NCBI GenBank assembly: GCA_018067265.1
Contig: JAGPUY010000461.1
Location: 1 to 6,033 of the forward strand
DNA length: 6,033 nucleotides
Direction: 5' to 3'
From: Oceanihabitans sp.
GTDB taxonomy: Bacteria; Bacteroidota; Bacteroidia; Flavobacteriales; Flavobacteriaceae
This document shows positions 1-5,984 of the stretch, one piece after another. The number at the start of each line of letters is the position of its first letter. The stretch's first letter is position 1. Both the position numbers and the translations under genes were made by a program. The notes under the pieces were generated by a model. That model searched no databases. It worked only from the letters and a program-made list of their open reading frames with translations, and was not told the DNA's origin.

Positions 1-273
1 AAAAGCTGGTGGGAAAATGGTGTTTTAGCAGGCTTTTCTTATTACAAAAATGGTATTAAACAAGGCGAGAATAAAAAATGGTATGCTACAGGGCAATTGG
101 CGAAACTTCAAAACCTTGTGGATGGAAAAGAAAATGGTTTGCAACAAGCGTGGCTTGAAAATGGTAAGATTTATGTAAATTATGAAGCAAAGAATGGTCG
201 AATTTTTGGAATGCGACGTGCAACTTCTTGTTATAGGTTGGAAAATGAAGTAGTAATCAGAAAAAAGAAATAA
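1..273 (+). CDS. MORN-repeat (YwqK-like) protein, 3' end only
   Basis: This is the last 90 codons of a gene that begins before the window; the frame is open from base 1 to TAA at 271-273. The visible part has three units with an exact 24-residue period: WWENGVL (residues 3-9 of the fragment), WYATGQL (27-33) and WLENGKI (51-57), with G-x-x-x-G turns between them. This W-x-x-x-G pattern is that of the MORN_2 / 'YwqK antitoxin-like' repeats, which form beta-hairpins. The family name comes from one Bacillus locus, and an antitoxin role should not be assumed here. The molecular function is unknown; such proteins in Bacteroidota are often exported, but the N-terminus is missing, so location cannot be judged. 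The tail (about 74-90) is basic and ends in KKK. The SCO gene starts 4 bp after the stop, so the two are probably one operon. The repeat assignment is firm; function is not. Confidence 0.8.
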   Translation, partial: KSWWENGVLAGFSYYKNGIKQGENKKWYATGQLAKLQNLVDGKENGLQQAWLENGKIYVNYEAKNGRIFGMRRATSCYRLENEVVIRKKK

Positions 274-277
274 TATA

Positions 278-943
278 ATGAAATACCTATCAATTCTATG
301 CATATTAATAGCTTTTAGCTGTAATAAACAAGTTAAAAAAGAAGCCCTAAAAGTTGTTGAAACCAGCAGAGTCGATTACTTGCCATATTATAATGAAGAA
401 TCTTTTACTCCAAAATGGATAACTCCTAACACGGCAGAAGAAAAAGCCTTTCATAAAATCCCAGATTTTTCATTAACGAATCAATTGGGAGAAACGATTA
501 CACAAAATACTTTTGAAAATAAAATTTATATAACAGATTTCTTCTTTACAAGTTGTCCAGGTATTTGTAAGAAAATGACGAATAATATGTCTAAAATACA
601 AGAAGAGTTTAAAGACGATAAAGAGGTTTTATTATTATCCCATTCTGTAATGCCATCTACAGATTCTGTTTCGGTTTTAAAAACCTATGCGAAAACCTAT
701 GCAATTATAGATGATAAATGGCATTTGGTTACAGGAGATAAAAATGAAATTTATACGTTGGGAAGAGATCACTATTTTGTAGAAAACGATTTAGGGGAAA
801 CTAAAAGTATAGATGATTTTTTACATACCGAAAACTTTCTGCTAATAGATAAAAATAAGCATATACGAGGAATCTATAATGGCTTAAATAGAGCTTCTAT
901 AAATCAGTTAATTACAGATATTAAATCGCTTAAAACCGAATAA
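278..943 (+). CDS. SCO1/SenC-family copper chaperone, lipoprotein
   Basis: The 221-residue protein has the thioredoxin-like SCO1/SenC fold. Members bind copper and help metallate or reduce the CuA site of cytochrome c oxidase on the outer face of the inner membrane; some act mainly as thiol reductants. Residues 1-14 form a short hydrophobic signal ending in AFSC, so Cys15 is the likely lipidated residue; the -3 position (Ala) is not ideal for a lipobox. No acidic cluster follows the Cys, so surface export of the lipoprotein is not indicated. The mature domain starts near IPDFSLTNQLGE (61-72). The copper/redox motif is TSCPGICKKM with Cys93 and Cys97, and the distal histidine ligand is probably His183 in FLHTENFLLIDKNKHIRGIY. 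WHLVTGD (148-154) matches the family's W-x-x-L-T-G segment. All three copper ligands are therefore present. The start at 278 gives the signal peptide directly. No oxidase gene is in the window, so the partner is inferred. Confidence 0.9.
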   Translation: MKYLSILCILIAFSCNKQVKKEALKVVETSRVDYLPYYNEESFTPKWITPNTAEEKAFHKIPDFSLTNQLGETITQNTFENKIYITDFFFTSCPGICKKMTNNMSKIQEEFKDDKEVLLLSHSVMPSTDSVSVLKTYAKTYAIIDDKWHLVTGDKNEIYTLGRDHYFVENDLGETKSIDDFLHTENFLLIDKNKHIRGIYNGLNRASINQLITDIKSLKTE

Positions 944-946
944 AAG

Positions 947-965
947 GTAATTAATTTGTAATTAC
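947..965. repeat. Perfect 7-bp inverted repeat between SCO and phosphatase genes
   Basis: GTAATTA (947-953) and TAATTAC (959-965) are perfect inverted copies around a 5-nt centre, ATTTG, just after the SCO stop. As RNA it would be a hairpin with a single G-C pair and no clean U-tract, too weak for a convincing terminator. It could be an operator for the next gene, or chance in AT-rich DNA. Confidence 0.4.
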
Positions 966-982
966 ATATTTTAAAAGCCGAC

Positions 983-997
983 TAATCTTTATCTTAG
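983..997 (+). promoter_or_regulatory. Possible weak promoter for the phosphatase-barrel gene
   Basis: TATCTTAG at 990-997 differs by one base from the Bacteroidota -7 element TAnnTTTG, and TAATCTTT at 983-990 is another poor match. A start about 7 nt downstream would leave a leader of roughly 15 nt before the ATG at 1019. No TTG lies at the usual -33 distance. The gene may instead be transcribed partly from the SCO promoter. This is a tentative call. Confidence 0.25.
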
Positions 998-1018
998 ATC
1001 ATTAAATTCTATGTATAA

Positions 1019-4000
1019 ATGATTAAAAAATCACCCTATATATTATCACTCTTTTTATTTATTAGTTCTTGTGCTACTTTTAAAGCGCAATACGATACTA
1101 AAATAGTAAAAACCAATTTCCCCGATAAAGAAATTGAACATTCGTTCTATTTAATTGGAGATGGTGGAAATTCACCAATTGGCGAATCTTCAAAAACAAT
1201 CCAAGCTTTTAAAATGGAATTGTCTAAAGCTACTAAAAATAGTACGGCCATTTTTCTTGGAGATAATATCTATCCAAAAGGATTACCAAAAAAGGAAAGT
1301 GAAGATAGAGCATTTGCAGAACATCAATTAAATATGCAAACGCAAACTACAGCAGATTTTAAAGGAAAGACCATTTTTGTTCCTGGAAATCACGATTGGT
1401 ATAGTAACGGACTTAAAGGATTAAAACGCCAAGAAAAGTACATTGAAAATATTTTAGGTAAAGACACTTTTTTACCAGAAAATGGCTGCCCAATAGAAAA
1501 AGTACACGTTTCTGATGATGTCGAATTAATACTTATTGATACACAATGGTTTGTTACCAATTGGGATAATCATCCAACTATTAATGACGATTGTGAGATT
1601 AAAACAAGAGCACTTTTTTTTGATGAATACAGCAGTTTAATAAAAAAAGCTAGAGGTAAAACAACTATCGTAGCATTACACCATCCTATGTATACTAATG
1701 GTTTACATGGCGGACAATATGATTTTAAAAGTCATATGACACCTTTTCCTATTTTAGGATCTCTTAAAAATCTATTGCGAATTACAACAGGAGTTTCAAA
1801 TGCAGATATACAAAACCAACGCTATAATGAACTAAGAAAACGACTGATAACCATTTCACAAGAAAATAGTAAAATCGTTTTTGTATCCGGTCATGAGCAT
1901 AATTTACAATATTTGGTAGAAGATAATTTACGTCAAATAGTAAGTGGTTCTGGTTCTAAAGTTACCGCTACTAGAAATGTGGGAGGCGGTCAGTTTTCTT
2001 ACGGAACTCCAGGATATGCGAGATTAGATGTGTTTAAAGATGGTTCGTCGTATGTGCGTTTTTATTCCGTAGAAGATGATAAAATTGTTTATGAAACCGA
2101 AGTACTAAAGCCGGATGCCGATAAAACAAATACCATCTACCCGAAAACGTTTCCGAAAACAATGACTTCTTCCATTTATACCGAAGAAGAAACAGATAAA
2201 TCTGGTCTAACAAAATTCCTTTGGGGAAAAAGATATAGAAGTACCTACAGCACAAATGTTACCGTACCAACAGTTAATTTAGATACTCTTTTTGGAGGTG
2301 TAACTATAGGAAGAAAAGGAGGAGGAACACAATCTAAATCCTTACGTCTTATTACTAAAGATGGAAAAAAAGAATACGTAATGCGTGCCGTACGTAAGCA
2401 AGGTACACAGTATTTACAAGCAGCTTTTTTTAAAGATCAATATTTGGATGGAAATTTTGACGATACCGCTGCCGAAGATTTAATTTTGGATGTATTTACA
2501 GGTTCTCATCCTTATGCGCTTCTTACCGTTGGTGATTTATCAGATGCTGCAGGTATTTATCACTTAAACCCTAAATTATATTACGTACCAAAGCAAAATG
2601 CTTTAGGAGATTTTAATAGGCAATTTGGAGATGAATTATATATGATTGAAGAACATGCTTCTGATGGCCACGGAGATCAAGCGAGTTTCGGATTTTCTAA
2701 TACGGTTTTAAGTACAACCGATGTGATGAAAAAACTGCATAAAGATGAAGATTTGGTCTTAGATGAAGCGGCTTATATTAGAGCAAGGTTATTTGATATG
2801 TTAATTGGGGATTGGGACAGACACCAAGATCAATGGCGTTGGTTAGAGTTTAAAGAAAATGGTAAAAAAGTGTACAGACCTTTACCAAGAGATAGAGATC
2901 AGGTTTTTTCTATTATGTCTGATGGAGCGATGCTTACATCTGCTGTTACAATTATACCAACTGCTAGATTGTTACGAAAATATGAGGATGATTTAGTAGA
3001 TGTTAAAGGGGTAAATGTAGAACCTTATCCATTAGATATGGAGTTTATTATGCAGTCGGATAAAGGCGTTTGGGACGCACAAGTAAGAGCCATTCAAGAA
3101 GGAATTACCGATGCAGTTATAGATAAAGCTTTTTTAAATTTCCCAGCAGAAGTTAGAGGAGAAGTAACCGATAAAATTAAAGAAACGCTAAAAGCACGTC
3201 GCGCTAATCTTCAAAAAATATCCGATAGATATTACGACTTGGTTAATAAATTCGCAGTTGTAAAAGGTACTAATAAAGACGATTGGTTTGATGTGGAGCG
3301 TTTACCTAACGGAAAAACGAAGGTTACCGCCTATAGAATTAAAGGAGGAGAAAAAGCAGATATTTTTCATGAATGCATTTATGATAATGAGCAAACTAAA
3401 GAGGTATGGATTTATGCCTTAGATGATGAGGATACTTTTCATGTATTTGGAAAGGATACCAAAAACCAAATGCGCGTGCGTTTAATTGGCGGACAGAATA
3501 ACGATGTATATAATATAAAAGAAGGAAAACGGATTACGTATTACGATTATAAATCTAAAAAAAACACCATTATTACTAATAACGGACATCAAAAATTCAC
3601 CGACGATTACGAAACGAATGTGTACGATTACAAGAAATTAAAAAACAATATAAATCAATTTATACCAACGCTTGGTTCTAATCCAGATGATGGCTTGAAA
3701 ATTGGTGTTTCTAATACCTATACGGTGTATGGTTTTGAACGCAATCCTTTTACTTCACAACATACACTTTCTGCTGCTTATTATTTTGCAACCAATGGTT
3801 TCGAATTAGATTATAAAGGAGAATTTGCCAACGTATTTAAAGGATTGAATTTCGGATTAGACCTTCATTTTAATAGTCCGAATTACGCTATAAACTTCTT
3901 TGATTATGGGAACTCTACTCCAAATTTTGAGGCAGAGGATGATATGGTTAGTTTGGATTATAACCGAGTAAAAATAAGAACATTTTTTGCAATGCCATCT

Positions 4001-4711
4001 TTAGTATGGCGCGGACAATTAGGAGGTTATTTTAAAGTTGGTGTTTTATTTGAAAACAATGAAGTGGAAAGAACTAACGGACGATTTATCAATTCATTTA
4101 TAGGAGATGGAAACGAAGTAAGTGATACTTTTTATGGTGCAGATGCTGCGTATTCTTTTCAAAATAAAGATAATGAAGCTTTTCCAACTTTAGGAATGCA
4201 ATTTGGTTTACAAGTTGGGTTTAAAAATAATATAGATTCTAATAAAGGGTTTGGATATATCATTCCAGAATTAGGGTTTGATTATAAACTAATTCCAAGT
4301 GGTAAATTGGTTTTAGCAACCAACTTTAGCGGACATTTTAATTTAGGAGATAATTTTGAGTTTTACCAAGCTGCAACTTTAGGAGCAAATACAGGTTTAC
4401 GTGGGTATAGAAACGAACGTTTTACAGGGAAAAGCGCATTTGTACAAAGTACAGATCTTCGACTTAACTTCTTAAGTCTTAAAACCAACTTATTACCAAT
4501 AAGCCTTGGTGTTTATGGTGGTGCCGATTATGGGCGTATTTGGGTAGATAATGATTTGGTAGCAAATAGTTCTTATAATAAAGATAGTTGGAATACCTCT
4601 TTTGGTGGAGGTGTTTTTATGACTATGGTAGATATGTTTACTGCAAATGTATCTGCATTTAATAGTGAGGATGGGATGCGTTTCGCTTTTAAATTAGGTT
4701 TCGGATTTTAA
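1019..4711 (+). CDS. Purple-acid-phosphatase-like metallophosphoesterase fused to kinase-like domain and Omp85-type barrel
   Basis: The 1230-residue envelope protein starts with a hydrophobic signal ending in ISSC (Cys18), so it is probably a lipoprotein. Residues 42-315 are a calcineurin-like phosphoesterase with all five purple-acid-phosphatase motifs: DGG (48-50), GDNIY (81-85), GNHD (123-126), VALH (218-221) and GHEH (291-294). This gives the usual seven metal ligands (D48, D82, Y85, N124, H221, H292, H294). Residues about 425-640 hold GDWDRHQDQWRW (597-608) and PRDRDQVF (623-630), which resemble the catalytic loop and metal-binding Asp of Fam20/HipA-like atypical kinases; this is my inference. 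Residues 745-835 are beta-rich with repeated D-x-F/Y-x-V/I. Residues about 890-1230 form a barrel with LRGYRNERF (1127-1135), the Omp85 loop-6 motif, and a terminal Phe. No POTRA domain is seen, so it is not BamA proper. It likely sits in the outer membrane with its enzyme domains outside the barrel; the substrate is unknown. It ends in tandem stops TAA TAG. The start has no Shine-Dalgarno sequence. Confidence 0.85.
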   Translation: MIKKSPYILSLFLFISSCATFKAQYDTKIVKTNFPDKEIEHSFYLIGDGGNSPIGESSKTIQAFKMELSKATKNSTAIFLGDNIYPKGLPKKESEDRAFAEHQLNMQTQTTADFKGKTIFVPGNHDWYSNGLKGLKRQEKYIENILGKDTFLPENGCPIEKVHVSDDVELILIDTQWFVTNWDNHPTINDDCEIKTRALFFDEYSSLIKKARGKTTIVALHHPMYTNGLHGGQYDFKSHMTPFPILGSLKNLLRITTGVSNADIQNQRYNELRKRLITISQENSKIVFVSGHEHNLQYLVEDNLRQIVSGSGSKVTATRNVGGGQFSYGTPGYARLDVFKDGSSYVRFYSVEDDKIVYETEVLKPDADKTNTIYPKTFPKTMTSSIYTEEETDKSGLTKFLWGKRYRSTYSTNVTVPTVNLDTLFGGVTIGRKGGGTQSKSLRLITKDGKKEYVMRAVRKQGTQYLQAAFFKDQYLDGNFDDTAAEDLILDVFTGSHPYALLTVGDLSDAAGIYHLNPKLYYVPKQNALGDFNRQFGDELYMIEEHASDGHGDQASFGFSNTVLSTTDVMKKLHKDEDLVLDEAAYIRARLFDMLIGDWDRHQDQWRWLEFKENGKKVYRPLPRDRDQVFSIMSDGAMLTSAVTIIPTARLLRKYEDDLVDVKGVNVEPYPLDMEFIMQSDKGVWDAQVRAIQEGITDAVIDKAFLNFPAEVRGEVTDKIKETLKARRANLQKISDRYYDLVNKFAVVKGTNKDDWFDVERLPNGKTKVTAYRIKGGEKADIFHECIYDNEQTKEVWIYALDDEDTFHVFGKDTKNQMRVRLIGGQNNDVYNIKEGKRITYYDYKSKKNTIITNNGHQKFTDDYETNVYDYKKLKNNINQFIPTLGSNPDDGLKIGVSNTYTVYGFERNPFTSQHTLSAAYYFATNGFELDYKGEFANVFKGLNFGLDLHFNSPNYAINFFDYGNSTPNFEAEDDMVSLDYNRVKIRTFFAMPSLVWRGQLGGYFKVGVLFENNEVERTNGRFINSFIGDGNEVSDTFYGADAAYSFQNKDNEAFPTLGMQFGLQVGFKNNIDSNKGFGYIIPELGFDYKLIPSGKLVLATNFSGHFNLGDNFEFYQAATLGANTGLRGYRNERFTGKSAFVQSTDLRLNFLSLKTNLLPISLGVYGGADYGRIWVDNDLVANSSYNKDSWNTSFGGGVFMTMVDMFTANVSAFNSEDGMRFAFKLGFGF

Positions 4712-4726
4712 TAGGTTTACAACTCT

Positions 4727-5611
4727 TTAACTCGCACAGGTATTGCGCTTTAACAGCATATATTCTCCCTTGTTTTTAAATTCACGGATAGAAGTTCCTG
4801 CGTAGCGTTTAAACGTTTTAGATAAATGACTAACGTCGGTAAAACCTAATTCATCTGCAATTTGTGTTAGTGTGAAATCCGAATTTAACAAACGTATTTC
4901 TACTAATTTCAGCTTTGCTTTAATAATATATTCTCGCAAAGACATGCGGACTTGTTTCTTGAAAAACTCGCTCACATAAGTTGGAGACATCATAAAAACA
5001 TCTGCTAAGTTTTCAACTTTAAGTAATTCTATTTTATTAATGTTTTCATTAATATAGGTTAGCATTTTGGTGATTCTATCGTCTGAAGTATTCTTGGGTA
5101 ACTCAAAATAGCTACTTTTTTTAATGTTTCTAATTAATATCTCTAAAACACTAGTCATTAAACTGGTTACTAAATTGATAGATGCATCGCCATAATTTCT
5201 AGATTCTTGTAAAATCATTCCAATTAAACTTTCTAAATGATTTCGATCTATTTCATTTTTTATAATATCACCAGGCAATTGGTTGTAGTTGGATAAAATA
5301 TAGGAAGCTTCTTTAAACCATTCGTTTCTATCAATATGTATTCTGTTTACATTTTTAAAGAACGAATCTGTAAATTTTAAAAACACAAACAGCGTCGGTT
5401 TTTCTATGGTAAAAGAATGACATTTTAATGGAGGTAATAAAAACATGCTACCTTTAGTATAGGTATAATCATTATAGTTGATACACTGAGAGCCTTCTCC
5501 ATCTTTAATTAAAACCAATTCGAAAAAATTGTTTTTAATCGGACGTTGTTTCCAATCCGTTAATTCTATTTCTTGTATTTCAAAAGGTTTAAACGCTTCA
5601 ATTACTTGCAT
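4727..5611 (-). CDS. AraC-family transcriptional regulator
   Basis: This 294-residue protein has the usual length and two-part layout of AraC/XylS regulators. The N-terminal part (about 25-85) looks like the beta-strand-rich cupin sensor, including KGSMFLLPPLKCHSF (53-67); the ligand cannot be told from sequence. The C-terminal domain (about 180-281) has two helix-turn-helix units: VENLADVFMMSPTYVSEFFK (199-218) and LTQIADELGFTDVSHLSKTF (248-267). The second carries the family signature A-D-E-L-G-F-x-D-x-S-x-L-S-x-x-F-K-R, and GTSIREF (272-278) is the conserved ending. The gene is divergent from the ABM gene across 172 bp (5612-5783) containing candidate operator repeats, so it probably controls that gene and perhaps itself. 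It converges on the phosphatase-barrel gene with a 15-bp gap. The start ATG (5609-5611 on the + strand) lies about 28 nt from a perfect -7 box. Family assignment is firm; target and inducer are inferred. Confidence 0.93.
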   Translation of the reverse strand: MQVIEAFKPFEIQEIELTDWKQRPIKNNFFELVLIKDGEGSQCINYNDYTYTKGSMFLLPPLKCHSFTIEKPTLFVFLKFTDSFFKNVNRIHIDRNEWFKEASYILSNYNQLPGDIIKNEIDRNHLESLIGMILQESRNYGDASINLVTSLMTSVLEILIRNIKKSSYFELPKNTSDDRITKMLTYINENINKIELLKVENLADVFMMSPTYVSEFFKKQVRMSLREYIIKAKLKLVEIRLLNSDFTLTQIADELGFTDVSHLSKTFKRYAGTSIREFKNKGEYMLLKRNTCAS

Positions 5612-5639
5612 AATATTCTGTTTTATGGCTAATTTTAAG

Positions 5640-5647
5640 CAAACTTA
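5640..5647 (-). promoter_or_regulatory. -7 promoter element for the AraC-family gene
   Basis: Read on the minus strand, this is TAAGTTTG, a perfect match to the Bacteroidota sigma-ABfr -7 element TAnnTTTG. It would start transcription about 20 nt before the regulator's ATG, a normal leader. No TTG is found at the -33 distance; the nearest sequence there is TTTCGG. The match is visible; promoter activity is inferred. Confidence 0.5.
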
Positions 5648-5697
5648 GATAAAAAAGAAATGTAATTCCGAAAAACCATATCTAAAACCTTTAAATG

Positions 5698-5733
5698 TAC
5701 ATGATTATCCATGCATCTTACATGAAAACCCTT
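5698..5733 (+). promoter_or_regulatory. Candidate AraC-type operator: two direct repeats 21 bp apart
   Basis: TACATGATTATCCAT (5698-5712) and TACATGAAAACCCTT (5719-5733) agree at 11 of 15 positions, including an exact TACATGA core. The copies are 21 bp apart, two turns of the helix, which is the spacing of the araI1-I2 half-sites bound by E. coli AraC. The downstream copy ends 11 nt before the -7 box at 5745, so it covers the -33 region, where no TTG is present. That is what an activator-dependent promoter would look like. The regulator encoded next door is the natural candidate to bind here. Confidence 0.45.
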
Positions 5734-5744
5734 CATCATGGGAA

Positions 5745-5752
5745 TATCTTTG
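5745..5752 (+). promoter_or_regulatory. -7 promoter element for the ABM-family gene
   Basis: TATCTTTG is a perfect TAnnTTTG match. Transcription would begin around 5757-5760, which is downstream of the ATG at 5754 but about 25 nt before the in-frame ATG at 5784. This favours 5784 as the true translation start. The -33 TTG is absent, replaced by the candidate operator repeat. Confidence 0.6.
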
Positions 5753-5783
5753 CATGGAATTTAAATCTATTAATACTAATTAT

Positions 5784-5984
5784 ATGAAAAAATCAATTTT
5801 AACCATCGTAGCAAGAATTTCTGTAAAAGAAGAATATACAGCGTTTGTAAAAGCAGAATTACTGAAATTATTAGATGTAACTAGAGCAGAAGAAGGTAAT
5901 ATTAGTTATGACCTGCATCAGGATAATGAAAATCCAAATGTATTTCTATTCCACGAAAAATGGGTGAATCGAGAATTATGGTAA
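5784..5984 (+). CDS. ABM-family (YgiN-like putative quinol monooxygenase) protein, cut short by in-frame stop
   Basis: The 66-codon frame encodes the first two thirds of an antibiotic-biosynthesis-monooxygenase domain, a small ferredoxin-like dimeric fold normally about 95-105 residues long. Members oxidise quinols or aromatic polyketides without a cofactor, but many are uncharacterised. Recognisable parts are strand 1 LTIVARISVK (6-15), the helix EEYTAFVKAELLKLL (16-30), TRAEEGNISYDLHQD (33-47) and NVFLFHEKW (52-60). The frame then stops at TAA 5982-5984, yet the next codons continue the family pattern, including the expected conserved His, so this is probably a nonsense-mutated gene or a sequencing error. 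I chose ATG 5784 over the in-frame ATG 5754 because the -7 box ends at 5752 and because MKKSILTIVA is the usual family N-terminus. It is divergent from, and probably controlled by, the AraC-family regulator. Family assignment is good; function as encoded is doubtful. Confidence 0.75.
   Translation: MKKSILTIVARISVKEEYTAFVKAELLKLLDVTRAEEGNISYDLHQDNENPNVFLFHEKWVNRELW

Noticed and set aside
25..303. Minus-strand open frame of 92 codons
   Set aside because: It lies antisense to the MORN-repeat gene and the SCO start, and its Phe/Ile-rich composition is what A-rich coding DNA gives in reverse. No recognisable domain.
947..975. Rho-independent terminator after the SCO gene
   Set aside because: The stem has one G-C pair and the following bases are mixed A/T without a clear T-run, so only an inverted repeat is claimed.
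2034..2255. Minus-strand open frame of 73 codons
   Set aside because: It is fully inside the 1230-codon gene, which has continuous, motif-bearing coding sense on the other strand.
3557..3564. Run of eight A residues as a phase-variation or frameshift site
   Set aside because: The reading frame is intact through it and domain sequence continues normally on both sides; such runs are expected in AT-rich genes.
1019..4711. Calling the large gene bamA or tamA
   Set aside because: The barrel has the Omp85 RGY motif, but there are no POTRA domains and the N-terminal two thirds is a phosphoesterase plus other domains.
5754..5783. Upstream in-frame ATG as start of the ABM gene
   Set aside because: It sits 1 nt after the -7 box, so it would be upstream of the predicted transcription start, and the extra ten residues do not belong to the family N-terminus.
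5982..5984. TAA read as a sense codon through a changed genetic code
   Set aside because: Three other genes in the window (MORN, SCO and AraC-family) end in TAA at the expected family lengths, the large gene ends in TAA TAG, and Bacteroidota of this kind use the standard bacterial code.
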